This document shows, one piece after another, positions 9,733-17,879 of a DNA stretch of 64,000 bases. The translations under genes were made by a program, and so were the position numbers. Every line of letters starts with the position of its first letter. Position 1 is the stretch's first letter. The DNA comes from Candidatus Contendobacter odensis Run_B_J11 (GTDB lineage: Bacteria > Pseudomonadota > Gammaproteobacteria > Competibacterales > Competibacteraceae). The notes beneath the pieces were generated by a model. That model saw nothing but the letters and a program-made list of their open reading frames with translations, made no database searches and was not told the DNA's origin. The stretch is taken from assembly GCF_000531125.1 (NCBI RefSeq), contig NZ_CBTK010000113.1, positions 52,121-116,120 on the forward strand, in the 5' to 3' direction.

Positions 9733-10896
9733 CTACAACGCTCGCACGCTCAATACACCCTGCACATCAGCGATCTGCGCCACTACCTCAGAGGTTACCG
9801 GCGCGGCGGTATCCACCACAGTGCAGGCAATCTCGCCCCGCGACTTGTTCAACAAATCCAGAATGTTGATACCGGCGGTGGAAATCGCCTTGGAAATCCG
9901 CTCGATCATGTGCGGGACGTTGGCGTTCACGATGACCAGACGCGGCCCGCCGTTGCGCGGCATCGCCACTTCCGGGAAGTTGACGGAGTTGTGAACCGTG
10001 CCGTTTTCCAGATACTCGCGCACTTGGTCGGCCACCATGATCGCACAATTGTCCTCAGCCTCGGCGGTGGACGCACCCAGATGCGGCAGCATGATGACTC
10101 GTGGATGATCCTTGAGCCGGTTGGTGGGGAAATCGCAAACGTAGGTCCTGAGCTTGCCGGCCTGCAACGCCTCGAATAATGCCTCTTCGTCTGCTACGCC
10201 CTCACGCGAGAAATTCAGCAGGGTTAAACCGGCTTTGCTGTGCTTGAGCAATTGCGCGTTGATCAACTGGCGGGTGGCGTCATTCAGCGGGACATGCAAA
10301 GTGATGAAATCGGCCTGCGCGGCCATCTCGTTGACGCTCAACACCTGCTCGACCTGTGAGGAAAGCTGCCAGGCGTTGCTGACGGTGATGTGCGGGTCAT
10401 AGCCGATCACCCGCATCCCCAGCGCACGGGCGGCATTGGCGACCTTGACCCCAATCGCACCCAGCCCGATCACGCCCAAGGTACGGTTGGGCAGTTCAAT
10501 GCCGACAAACTGTTTCTTGCCGGACTCGACCTGCTTGGACAATTCAGCGTCAGTGCCCTGGAGCTTGCGGGTGTAATCCCAGGCCGGACAGATGTTGCGC
10601 GCAGCCATTAACATGCCAGCGATCACCAGTTCCTTAACTGCATTGGCGTTGGCGCCGGGCGCGTTGAACACGCAAATGCCCTTGGCGGTCATCGCTGTCA
10701 CCGGGATATTGTTGACGCCCGCGCCGGCGCGGCCCACCGCCTTGAGGCTGGCCGGAACCGGCCAGTCGTGCATGGCGTAGGAACGCAGCAGTACCGCATC
10801 GGGATTCTGGATTTCGGAAGCGATCTCATAGCAGTCGCGAGGCAGGCGTTCCAGACCGGAAACGCTGATGTTGTTGAGAGTAAGGATTTTGTACAT
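9733..10896 (-). CDS. serA: D-3-phosphoglycerate dehydrogenase
   Basis: Catalyses the first step of serine synthesis, 3-phosphoglycerate to 3-phosphohydroxypyruvate with NAD, in the cytoplasm. The 387-residue length fits the shorter class with a C-terminal ACT domain (about 317-387), which usually mediates serine feedback. The Rossmann motif GLGAIG is at 144-149. The catalytic Arg is in NFSRE and the catalytic His in LPHLGAST. The Glu of the usual DVFPTEP motif is not found: the aligned stretch reads CDFPTNRL. This appears typical of a subgroup of SerA rather than damage. serC lies upstream on the same strand, and a hairpin terminator lies between them. Confidence 0.95.
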   Translation of the reverse strand: MYKILTLNNISVSGLERLPRDCYEIASEIQNPDAVLLRSYAMHDWPVPASLKAVGRAGAGVNNIPVTAMTAKGICVFNAPGANANAVKELVIAGMLMAARNICPAWDYTRKLQGTDAELSKQVESGKKQFVGIELPNRTLGVIGLGAIGVKVANAARALGMRVIGYDPHITVSNAWQLSSQVEQVLSVNEMAAQADFITLHVPLNDATRQLINAQLLKHSKAGLTLLNFSREGVADEEALFEALQAGKLRTYVCDFPTNRLKDHPRVIMLPHLGASTAEAEDNCAIMVADQVREYLENGTVHNSVNFPEVAMPRNGGPRLVIVNANVPHMIERISKAISTAGINILDLLNKSRGEIACTVVDTAAPVTSEVVAQIADVQGVLSVRAL

Positions 10897-10912
10897 GACG
10901 GGTTAACCACGG

Positions 10913-10951
10913 GCCTGAAAAAAGAAACACCCCGGACGCAAACGTCCAGGG
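10913..10951 (-). terminator. intrinsic terminator or attenuator between serC and serA
   Basis: On the minus strand CCCTGGACG (10951-10943) pairs with CGTCCGGGG (10938-10930) around the loop TTTG, with one G-T wobble. A T-rich run follows (10929-10913). It sits after the serC stop and before the serA start in the direction of transcription, so it should reduce read-through into serA. Confidence 0.75.
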
Positions 10952-10973
10952 CGGGATTTGCGGGGAAAAGTCT

Positions 10974-12053
10974 TTAGCCGTGCCGCTTCTGGAAATCGGC
11001 CATGAAGTCCACCAGCGCCTTGACCCCGGCCAGTGGCACTGCATTGTAGATGCTGGCGCGCATCCCGCCGACCGAGCGGTGGCCGGCCAGAGTCAGCAGA
11101 CCCGCAGTTTTGGCCTCGGCCAGGAACGGCTTATCTAGCGCTTCATCGGGCAGGGTGAACGGTACGTTCATCCACGAGCGGTAGGCAGGATCGACCGGAT
11201 TCTTGTAGAAACCGGATTCATCAATGGTTCGGTACAGCAGTTCGGCCTTGGCGCGGTTGCATTCTCCAATCACCGCCAATCCACCCTGCGTTTTCAGCCA
11301 CTGAAACACCAGCCCCGCGATGTACCAGGCATAGGTCGGCGGGGTGTTGTACATCGACCCTTCCTTAGCCATGACCGCATAGTCGAGCATAGTCGGCGTG
11401 CCGGCGATGGTCTGGCCGATCAAATCCTCGCGGACAATAACAATGGTCAGACCGGCGGGGCCAATGTTCTTCTGTGCGCCGGCGTAGATGACGCCGAATT
11501 TGCTGACATCCAGCGGACGCGACAACAAGGTAGACGACAGGTCCGCCGCCAGCGGTACCGCCACATCAGGAACCGTGTGCATCTCGACGCCGTTGATGGT
11601 CTCGTTCGGCGTGTAGTGCAGATAGGCGGCTTCGGGGTCGCATTTCCAGGTCTCGCGGGCCGGGACGGTGGTAAAGTTACCCGCCTCGGAACTGGCGACC
11701 ACATTGACCTGAGCGTATTTCCTGGCCTCGGAGATGGCTTTTTTCGACCACATGCCGGTGTTGAGATAATCCGCCTTGGTCTTGCCGCGCAGCAGATTCA
11801 TCGGAATCGCAGCGAACTGGCTGGACGCGCCGCCTTGTAGAAACAGCATCTTGTAATTAGCGGGGATGTTCATCAGCTCGCGCAGGTCGGCCTCGGCCTG
11901 TTCGGCGATGGCGACGAACTCCTTGCCGCGATGACTCATTTCCATCACCGCCATGCCGGAACCGCGCCAATCCAGCATCTCGGCCTTGGCCTGTTCCAGA
12001 ACCGCCTCGGGCAACATGGCGGGACCCGCACTGAAGTTATAAGGACGTGGCAT
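10974..12053 (-). CDS. serC: phosphoserine aminotransferase
   Basis: Converts 3-phosphohydroxypyruvate and glutamate to phosphoserine, and serves the parallel step in pyridoxal phosphate synthesis. At 359 residues it has the normal family length. The PLP lysine is Lys195 in AGAQKNIGPAG, and Trp102 in NTGMWSKK is the expected ring-stacking residue. The N-terminal NFSAGPAMLP and the C-terminal GHRSVGGMRASIYNA motifs are present. ATG 12053 has GAGGA nine bases upstream. It is the first gene of a serC-serA unit. Its leader carries two palindromes listed separately. Confidence 0.97.
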   Translation of the reverse strand: MPRPYNFSAGPAMLPEAVLEQAKAEMLDWRGSGMAVMEMSHRGKEFVAIAEQAEADLRELMNIPANYKMLFLQGGASSQFAAIPMNLLRGKTKADYLNTGMWSKKAISEARKYAQVNVVASSEAGNFTTVPARETWKCDPEAAYLHYTPNETINGVEMHTVPDVAVPLAADLSSTLLSRPLDVSKFGVIYAGAQKNIGPAGLTIVIVREDLIGQTIAGTPTMLDYAVMAKEGSMYNTPPTYAWYIAGLVFQWLKTQGGLAVIGECNRAKAELLYRTIDESGFYKNPVDPAYRSWMNVPFTLPDEALDKPFLAEAKTAGLLTLAGHRSVGGMRASIYNAVPLAGVKALVDFMADFQKRHG

Positions 12054-12074
12054 TCGGGTATTCCTCGGTTTTAA

Positions 12075-12137
12075 TTCACCCGCAGGGAATGTGCAGGTGA
12101 AAAATTAAAGACGCAGTGTAAAAATGCGGCGCATTTT
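12075..12137 (-). promoter_or_regulatory. serC leader with hairpin and 17-base palindrome
   Basis: 12121-12137 is a perfect palindrome, AAAATGCG and CGCATTTT about one central base, of operator size. 12075-12101 forms a 9-pair hairpin with one wobble in the leader RNA just upstream of the serC ribosome site. Neither was matched to a known regulator. Confidence 0.4.
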
Positions 12138-12198
12138 AGCAGCTTCCTATCGGGATCGCTGCGTTTCCCACGGCGTTCGCACCAGTCGGGTGATCCGG

Positions 12199-12225
12199 GT
12201 TGTAAGCGATTGGAGCGATTACAAC
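12199..12225. repeat. inverted repeat GTTGTAA-N13-TTACAAC
   Basis: A perfect 7-base inverted repeat with a 13-base spacer lies midway between serC and the GT2 gene. Its size suits a dimeric regulator site. No regulator was identified. Confidence 0.35.
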
Positions 12226-12309
12226 TTAAGGGGGGTGTGTCAAAATGCGGGAAAGATCACGCGCTAAACCAGGACGCCGGATGAAATGACATGACAAAAT
12301 TAAATTTAA

Positions 12310-12339
12310 CTATCAACGAGTTACTGATAGCGCAGTAAC
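12310..12339 (+). promoter_or_regulatory. two mutually exclusive hairpins before the GT2 gene
   Basis: CTATCA (12310-12315) can pair with TGATAG (12325-12330). GTTACTG (12320-12326) can instead pair with CAGTAAC (12333-12339). Both stems are perfect and share bases, so only one can form. The second ends six bases before ATG 12346, where no Shine-Dalgarno is visible. Confidence 0.45.
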
Positions 12340-12345
12340 CGATCC

Positions 12346-13053
12346 ATGCCTCTATCCAGAAATACTCTCGTTCTGATCCCGGCCCATAACGAACAAGCCA
12401 CCGTCGGCGCTATCGTCGACCAGGTGCGGCGACTTTGGCACTGCCCGGTGGTGGTGATTGACGATTGCAGTAGCGACGCCACTGCTCTGGTGGCCCGCCA
12501 TGCCGGGGCCACCGTACTCCCGCTGACGTTGCAACTCGGTGCTTGGGGGGCGATCCAGACCGGATTACGTTACGCCCTGCGCCAAGGCTATCGCACGGCG
12601 GTGACTCTCGACGCCGACGGCCAGCACGAACCCGAAGACATGGGCACGCTGTTTCAACCCTTGGCGGTCGGGGCAGCCGATGTCGTCATCGGCGCATTCC
12701 CCGAACGTGCCAGCCGCGCCCGACAATTCGCCTGGGCCTACTTCCGCTGGCTCACCGGCCTGAAACTGGAAGACATCACCTCCGGCTTTCGCGCTTACAA
12801 TCATGCGGCCATGAGTGTGCTTGCCTCCCGCGAAGCCAGCCTGCTTGATTATCAGGATGTCGGGGTGTTGCTGATTTTGCGCCGCAAGGGCTTGCGCACC
12901 GTCGAGGTGCCGGTGGCGATGCAGCCGCGCACCCTGGGTGCCTCCAAGGTGTTTCGCTCCTGGTGGGTGGTGGGAAAGTATATGCTGCAAACCAGCCTGC
13001 TCTGCATCGCCCGGGTCGGCTATAACCATCTACCGCCTGCTGACGAAGACTAA
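12346..13053 (+). CDS. GT2-family glycosyltransferase
   Basis: A 235-residue soluble glycosyltransferase of the dolichyl-phosphate-mannose-synthase-like GT2 group. The N-terminus LVLIPAHNEQ and the nucleotide-binding VVVIDDCSSD (36-45) are typical. The DxD-type metal site is Asp89-Ala-Asp91 in TLDADGQ. It probably transfers a sugar from a nucleotide donor to a polyprenyl phosphate or glycan. DUF2304, a common partner of such enzymes, follows 10 bases downstream, and then a GT4 enzyme, suggesting a small glycan-assembly operon. Donor and acceptor are unknown. Confidence 0.88.
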   Translation: MPLSRNTLVLIPAHNEQATVGAIVDQVRRLWHCPVVVIDDCSSDATALVARHAGATVLPLTLQLGAWGAIQTGLRYALRQGYRTAVTLDADGQHEPEDMGTLFQPLAVGAADVVIGAFPERASRARQFAWAYFRWLTGLKLEDITSGFRAYNHAAMSVLASREASLLDYQDVGVLLILRRKGLRTVEVPVAMQPRTLGASKVFRSWWVVGKYMLQTSLLCIARVGYNHLPPADED

Positions 13054-13063
13054 TATCCCACTG

Positions 13064-13456
13064 ATGATCACTTACCAAATCACCTCGATGGCTATCGGGA
13101 TCAGCCTCGCCGCCATCATCCTGTTGCTGGTCCGGCGCGATCACCTGCACGGACCCTATGCCATCTGGTGGATCGGCGCAGCGGCTACCGTTGCGGTACT
13201 CGGCCTGTTTCCACGGCTGTTTGACCGGTTGGCGGTGATACTGGGGGTCAGTTATCCACCGATTTTAGCCATCGTGCTGGGGTTCGGCCTGCTGCTGGTC
13301 AAGATTCTGACCATGGACGTGGAACGCTCCCGGCAGGAACGGCTGATTCGCCGCTTGACGCAGCGGCTGGCGATGCTGGAAGCGCAAGCGCCCGCAACAC
13401 TGGATCCCGCCGGTTCTCCACCGCTGTCCGGTTCCAAACCCCCGGACGCAACCTGA
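13064..13456 (+). CDS. DUF2304 membrane protein
   Basis: A 130-residue protein with three hydrophobic helices (about residues 3-22, 32-52 and 60-84), then a charged coiled-coil stretch and a Pro-rich tail. The motif LFPRLFDRLAVILGVSYPPI fits DUF2304, which is often encoded beside GT2 glycosyltransferases and may anchor them at the membrane. ATG 13064 is chosen because it begins directly at the first helix and follows the GT2 stop by 10 bases. Upstream starts would overlap the GT2 gene. Its biochemical role is unknown. Confidence 0.8.
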   Translation: MITYQITSMAIGISLAAIILLLVRRDHLHGPYAIWWIGAAATVAVLGLFPRLFDRLAVILGVSYPPILAIVLGFGLLLVKILTMDVERSRQERLIRRLTQRLAMLEAQAPATLDPAGSPPLSGSKPPDAT

Positions 13457-13467
13457 GTCCGGTCGTC

Positions 13468-14634
13468 ATGCGCGTCCTGCACCTTGGTAAATACTACCCA
13501 CCCTTCGCCGGCGGGATGGAAAATTTCATGGCCGATCTGCTGCCGGCCCTCCATACCCAAGGTGTCACAGTGGCGGCGCTGGTGCATGACGAGCAGCCGC
13601 GTCGGGCTGGTCTGCTTCCTGTGTCGGGTAGTGTTCTCCCGATCTACCGTGCGCCTTGCTATGGTCGGCTGCTGTATGCCCCGGTCAGTCCCGCGTTCCC
13701 CTTCTGGCTGGCGCGGGCGATCCGCGAGTTCCAGCCCGACTTGTTGCATTTGCACCTGCCGAATACCTCAGCCTTCTGGGCGCTGGCGGTTCCCGCCGCC
13801 CGTCGGCTACCGTGGGTGATTCACTGGCACGCCGATGTAGTCGCCACCCCACTGGATCGTGGACTGGGCCTCGCCTACCGCCTGTATCGGCCACTGGAAC
13901 AACGGCTGCTCGCCATCAGCCAGGCGGTGATCGTGACATCGCCGCCCTATCTGGACGCCAGCACTGCCTTGGCTCCTTGGCGCGAACGCTGCCACGTTAT
14001 TCCGCTTGGCCTTGATCCCAGCCGCGTTGCCGATCCCGAACCGGCAGCACGCGCACGCGCAGCAGCGCAGTGGGGTGATGCCGATTTTCGGGTGTTGGCG
14101 ATTGGACGGATGACCTATTACAAGGGTCACGACGTGTTAATTCGGGCTACCGCTGAACTGGGAGGGCATAGCCGGGCGCTGATTGCAGGCGCTGGTGAAC
14201 AGCGGCAACGGCTGGAGGCGTTGATCCAGTCCCTCGGATTGACCGACCGGGTTCGGTTGCTGGGCTTTCAGGACGATGCTGACCTCAACACCTTGTGGTC
14301 CAGTTGCGACGTGCTCTGTCTGCCATCCCTGGATCGCGCCGAAGCGTTTGGAGTGGTGCTGCTGGAAGCGATGCGGTTTGGCAAGCCGGTGATCGTCAGT
14401 GATATTCCCGGATCGGGAACCGGCTGGGTGGTGAGGCAGGCGGGACATGGGCTGTTGGTTCCGCCCAACGATCCGGTGAAACTGGCGGCGGCGCTGCGGG
14501 AGTTGCATCGCGATCCGGCCCAACGCCAATCTCTCGGCACGGCAGGCGCAGCCGCATTACGGAAGCGGTTTGGCATCGGGCCGGTGGCCGAAACAGTGGC
14601 CGGGCTATACCGGCGCTTGTTAGATCGGGCATAG
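13468..14634 (+). CDS. GT4-family glycosyltransferase
   Basis: A 388-residue two-Rossmann-domain retaining glycosyltransferase. The glycine-rich acceptor loop GGMENF is at 15-20. The donor-domain motif GRMTYYKG is at 213-220, and the EX7E motif is Glu292 to Glu300 (EAFGVVLLE). The enzyme is cytoplasmic or peripheral to the membrane. It lies 11 bases after DUF2304 and converges with the SDR gene 16 bases beyond its stop. It probably elongates a polysaccharide or glycolipid, but the sugar cannot be read from the sequence. Confidence 0.9.
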   Translation: MRVLHLGKYYPPFAGGMENFMADLLPALHTQGVTVAALVHDEQPRRAGLLPVSGSVLPIYRAPCYGRLLYAPVSPAFPFWLARAIREFQPDLLHLHLPNTSAFWALAVPAARRLPWVIHWHADVVATPLDRGLGLAYRLYRPLEQRLLAISQAVIVTSPPYLDASTALAPWRERCHVIPLGLDPSRVADPEPAARARAAAQWGDADFRVLAIGRMTYYKGHDVLIRATAELGGHSRALIAGAGEQRQRLEALIQSLGLTDRVRLLGFQDDADLNTLWSSCDVLCLPSLDRAEAFGVVLLEAMRFGKPVIVSDIPGSGTGWVVRQAGHGLLVPPNDPVKLAAALRELHRDPAQRQSLGTAGAAALRKRFGIGPVAETVAGLYRRLLDRA

Positions 14635-14650
14635 CCGCTATTCGCGCTGG

Positions 14651-15391
14651 CTACTTCACCAGCGGCCTTATGCTGGAAAAACCGCCGTCCATCGCCCACA
14701 CCTGCCCGGTGATCCAGCCGGCTTTGTCGGACAACAGCCATGCCATCAGCCGCGCTAAATCCACCGGATCGCCGATACCGGGCAGCGGATATTGCCGGGC
14801 AGCTCCGGCACGACTGGCTTCACTGCCGATGATCCGCGCCACCGCCGGCGTATCCATAATGCCGGGCGCGACTGCGTTGATCCGAATGCGCGACGGCGCA
14901 TAGGTGGCCGCCGCTGAACGTACCAAACCCTCGACTCCCGCTTTGGCGATGGCTATCGCTTCGTGATTGGCAACCCCGATCCGGGCGACCACCGATGACA
15001 CCAGTACCGCCGCGCCCGGCTCCCGTGCCTGTCGCAGCCCTTCTACGAATGCGCTCAGCATGAAGAAAGCGCTGTCGAGATTGGCACGCAGACAGCTTCG
15101 ATACAGTTCAGGCGTAGTCCGGTGTAGCGGCGATAACAAGGTGGTCCCGGCGCAATGCGCCAACGCCGTCGGTAAACCGATTTCTCGCTGACACTGCTCC
15201 AACGCAAACTGCGCCCCTTCCGGGGTGGACACATCGGCCTCAATGCACAAGGCATCTGCCCCGTAAATCGCTTGCAACCGTTCCAGACTCCGGCCCACCA
15301 GCGCCACGGTCCAGCCTTCCCGGCGCAATTCCGCAGCCAACGCTTGCCCCACTCCACCACTGGCTCCGGTCAATAATGCAATCGCTGCCAT
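14651..15391 (-). CDS. SDR-family protein of the stress-lipid cluster, catalytic Tyr absent
   Basis: A 246-residue short-chain dehydrogenase fold. The cofactor loop TGASGGVG (8-15) and the structural motif HCAG (79-82) are present. Ser132/133 and Lys150 occupy active-site positions, but the Tyr of YxxxK is Ile146 (HEAIAIAK). From recalled homologues of this type of cluster the change looks family-wide rather than a mutation here. Redox activity is therefore uncertain. ATG 15391 is chosen over longer starts because GAGGA lies 7 bases upstream. It is divergent from the NTF2-like gene across a 121-base region with a repeated operator, and its co-occurrence with FAD amine oxidase, DUF1365 and CFA genes ties it to that pathway. 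Confidence 0.85.
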   Translation of the reverse strand: MAAIALLTGASGGVGQALAAELRREGWTVALVGRSLERLQAIYGADALCIEADVSTPEGAQFALEQCQREIGLPTALAHCAGTTLLSPLHRTTPELYRSCLRANLDSAFFMLSAFVEGLRQAREPGAAVLVSSVVARIGVANHEAIAIAKAGVEGLVRSAAATYAPSRIRINAVAPGIMDTPAVARIIGSEASRAGAARQYPLPGIGDPVDLARLMAWLLSDKAGWITGQVWAMDGGFSSIRPLVK

Positions 15392-15422
15392 GCTGTTGTC
15401 CTCGGTTGTAGTTATTAACTTA

Positions 15423-15485
15423 TTGAATATACCTTGTACAAATTCTAGCAGTGATGTACAAATTATGTCTAATATTTTCAGACAA
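15423..15485. promoter_or_regulatory. three-box operator, copy A (SDR / NTF2-like divergent promoter)
   Basis: Boxes TGTACA at 15435-15440, TGTACA at 15455-15460 and TGTCTA at 15466-15471 are spaced 20 and 11 bases start to start. An AT-rich AATATTTT element follows at 15471-15478. The 63-base segment aligns without gaps to 18314-18376, 48 of 63 bases identical by hand count. The TGTACA-type boxes recall operators of B12-dependent MerR-family light regulators (LitR/CarH), which is inference. Confidence 0.7.
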
Positions 15486-15512
15486 GCTGCCCGTACACAG
15501 GAGGACAAACCG

Positions 15513-15935
15513 ATGTCGGGATCACTGGATCATTTCAAGACTGTATTCAATCAATTAAACGCCAGCACCTTAAACTTGCTGGAGGAGATTTACACGCCCG
15601 AGGTGGTTTTCCGCGATCCGGTGCATGAACTCAATGGTCTGCCGGCACTGCGCGACTACTACGGTCGGCTGTATCAAGGGGTGGTGTCGTGCCGGTTTGA
15701 GTTCGAGAGCGAGGTAAACGACGGCTCGCAGGCCATGCTGGTGTGGATCATGCGCTTCCAGCACCGCCGGTTCCGGCGCGGCGAAATGCTGGATTTGCGC
15801 GGCGTCAGCCATCTCAAGTTCAGCGCCGACGGCAAAGTGCTTTATCACCATGATTATTTCGATATGGGCGCGTTTATTTATGAACGGGTGCATCTGCTAG
15901 GTAGCGTGATTCGCATGATTAAAAACCGCCTTTAG
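15513..15935 (+). CDS. NTF2-like (SnoaL-type) fold protein
   Basis: A 140-residue single-domain alpha+beta cone of the NTF2-like superfamily, with EIYTPEVVFRDPVHELNG near the N-terminus as in SnoaL_2-type proteins. The family includes isomerases, cyclases and non-catalytic binders, so the reaction is not assigned. ATG 15513 has AGGAGG eight bases upstream, which decides the start against an in-frame extension. It is the first gene of the rightward half of the lipid cluster, with the FAD oxidase 11 bases downstream. Expression is probably set by the three-box operator. Confidence 0.85.
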   Translation: MSGSLDHFKTVFNQLNASTLNLLEEIYTPEVVFRDPVHELNGLPALRDYYGRLYQGVVSCRFEFESEVNDGSQAMLVWIMRFQHRRFRRGEMLDLRGVSHLKFSADGKVLYHHDYFDMGAFIYERVHLLGSVIRMIKNRL

Positions 15936-15946
15936 AGGGATTTCTC

Positions 15947-17203
15947 ATGAAAATCGCCATTATTGGCACGGGCATCAGCGGGCTGACCGCCGCTTGGCAA
16001 CTGCATCGCGAACACGATCTCACCTTGTTCGAGGCCAACGACTACATCGGCGGCCATACCCATACTGTAGACGTGGATGTACAGGGCCAGTACTACGCGG
16101 TGGATACCGGCTTCATCGTATTCAACGACTGGACGTATCCCAACTTTATCCATCTGCTGGAGCAACTGGGCGTGGCTTCGCAGCCAACGCTAATGAGTTT
16201 CAGCGTCCGTTGCGAGCGGACCGGGCTGGAATACAACGGCGAGAATCTCAACACCCTGTTCGCCCAGCGTCGCAACCTGTTCCGGCCCTCGTTTCACCGG
16301 ATGATCCGCGACATCCTGCGGTTTAATCGCGAAGCGCCGGCGCTGTTGGAGGTGAACGACCACAGTGCGATCAGTCTCAACGCTTATCTGCGGGAACGGG
16401 CCTACAGTCGGGAATTCACCGAACAGTACATTCTGCCGATGGCAGCGGCGATCTGGTCGGCAGAACCGGCGCTGATGAGTGAAATGCCGGCGCGGTTCTT
16501 TGTCCAGTTCTTCAAAAATCACGGTCTGTTGAGCGTCAGCGACCGACCGCAATGGCGTGTCATTCAGGGTGGATCGCGCAACTACGTCGAACACCTGACC
16601 GCGCCGTTCCGCGACCGCATCCGCCTGAACTGCCCGGTGGAGTGGGTGCGCCGCACTCCGAACCAGGTCCAAATCAAGCCGAAACACGGCCCGCTGGAAC
16701 ACTTTGATGAAGTGGTGTTCGCCACCCACAGTGATCAGGCGTTGCGCCTGCTGGCTGACTCGACCGTGAAGGAGCGGGAGATTCTTGGTGCGATTCCCTA
16801 TCAGGAAAATGAAGCGGTGCTGCATACCGATATTCGACTGCTGCCGCGCCGAAAATTAGCCTGGGCGGCCTGGAATTATCATCTGCCGCTGCAATCGCAA
16901 AACCGGGTGGCGGTGACTTATGACATGAACCTTCTCCAAGGCTTGGATGCGCCGGAGATCTTTTGCCTCACGCTCAATCGCAGCGAGGCGATTGACCCGG
17001 CGCGGATTCTCTACCGCACGACTTATCATCATCCGGTGTTCACCGAGGCCGGAGTCCGGGCGCAGGCCCGCCGCGATGAAATCAGCGGGGTTAACCGCAC
17101 CTGGTATTGCGGCGCTTATTGGAGCTACGGCTTCCACGAGGATGGAGTGAACAGTGGGCTGGTGGTCGGGCAGGGTTTGCTGGAACGGCGGGCGGCGGCG
17201 TGA
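15947..17203 (+). CDS. FAD-dependent amine-oxidase-like oxidoreductase
   Basis: A 418-residue flavoprotein of the NAD(P)-binding Rossmann / amine oxidase family. The FAD dinucleotide motif GTGISG is at 7-12, followed by the Glu of LFEANDYIGG that binds ribose. A C-terminal segment with SYGFHEDGVNSGL closes the FAD site. Homologues occur beside DUF1365 and CFA-type enzymes in clusters linked to light and singlet-oxygen responses, where they are thought to act on fatty acyl chains. That is known context, not proof of substrate. A terminator follows at 17338, so transcription of this half ends before the TA module. Confidence 0.88.
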   Translation: MKIAIIGTGISGLTAAWQLHREHDLTLFEANDYIGGHTHTVDVDVQGQYYAVDTGFIVFNDWTYPNFIHLLEQLGVASQPTLMSFSVRCERTGLEYNGENLNTLFAQRRNLFRPSFHRMIRDILRFNREAPALLEVNDHSAISLNAYLRERAYSREFTEQYILPMAAAIWSAEPALMSEMPARFFVQFFKNHGLLSVSDRPQWRVIQGGSRNYVEHLTAPFRDRIRLNCPVEWVRRTPNQVQIKPKHGPLEHFDEVVFATHSDQALRLLADSTVKEREILGAIPYQENEAVLHTDIRLLPRRKLAWAAWNYHLPLQSQNRVAVTYDMNLLQGLDAPEIFCLTLNRSEAIDPARILYRTTYHHPVFTEAGVRAQARRDEISGVNRTWYCGAYWSYGFHEDGVNSGLVVGQGLLERRAAA

Positions 17204-17337
17204 GCAGGCTACCGATACTGAGAGGCAGCGTAAAACGGCTTGTTGTAGAGCAATTTTACCCAGCCGTTTGTTTGACCGGTCTGGGCTTTAGCCGGCGTCG
17301 TCGGCGGGCCTGATTGTCAGCATTTCTGAAGCAGTTG

Positions 17338-17367
17338 AAACGGTGGCCTGCGGGTCGCCGTTTTTGT
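17338..17367 (+). terminator. intrinsic terminator after the FAD oxidase gene
   Basis: AAACGGTGGCC (17338-17348) pairs with GGTCGCCGTTT (17353-17363), 11 pairs including two wobbles, loop TGCG, then T residues and a G-T-T tail on the plus strand. Confidence 0.7.
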
Positions 17368-17384
17368 TGGCGGTGTTGGCAAGT

Positions 17385-17879
17385 CTAATCGGGGTCTTCT
17401 GCCGCTTCGCAAGCAGCGTCGATGACCGAATCAGCAAGAAAGTAGCCAGCCGCCTTGAGTTGATAAAGCATCGGGCGGAGATCGCCGACTAATCCACGCC
17501 GTCTCGCTTCTGCCAGCAGACCCGCCGTACCCTTGACCGGCAAGCCATAAATCTGGTGTGCGATACGACGACCACGCCGTTCGTCAATGATCACCGTGCA
17601 AGGCAGCAAGGTGCGGGCGAGCGCGATGACGGATGCTTCTCCCGGATCGAGTTCCGCCACCAGCAGAGGGTCTGGCTCCGGCCCTTGGCGAATATGCGCC
17701 ACCCATTGTGGCGCACTCAGGTCAGCCGCGCCGGGACGGCCCAGTCCGGCGATGATGACTTCTGCATAAACCGGGGCGGGAATCCAGAATTCCCGAAACA
17801 GCGCGGGCAGCAGATCCAACCTTTCCAGCAGCGACAGAGCGACCAAAGGTCCAGCATTGATGACGGTGCGCTTATTCAT
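17385..17879 (-). CDS. DUF3368 PIN-domain toxin
   Basis: A 164-residue PIN-fold protein, predicted ribonuclease toxin of a type II system. The N-terminal strand reads TVINAGPLVAL, with Asn8 where many PIN domains have the first Asp. This N-A/T-S/G-P-L form is common in DUF3368. Further acidic positions lie in ELDPGEASVIALA and IDERRGRRIA, and the C-terminal PVKGTAGLLAEA stretch is typical. ATG 17879 is chosen because it overlaps the antitoxin stop by 8 bases, which suggests translational coupling. The pair lies opposite to, and in the middle of, the lipid-modification cluster. Confidence 0.85.
   Translation of the reverse strand: MNKRTVINAGPLVALSLLERLDLLPALFREFWIPAPVYAEVIIAGLGRPGAADLSAPQWVAHIRQGPEPDPLLVAELDPGEASVIALARTLLPCTVIIDERRGRRIAHQIYGLPVKGTAGLLAEARRRGLVGDLRPMLYQLKAAGYFLADSVIDAACEAAEDPD

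Noticed and set aside
17204..17337. AAACGGCT and AGCCGTTT inverted repeat as a second terminator after the FAD oxidase
   Set aside because: The loop is over 20 bases and no T-run follows. The hairpin at 17338 is a much better terminator.
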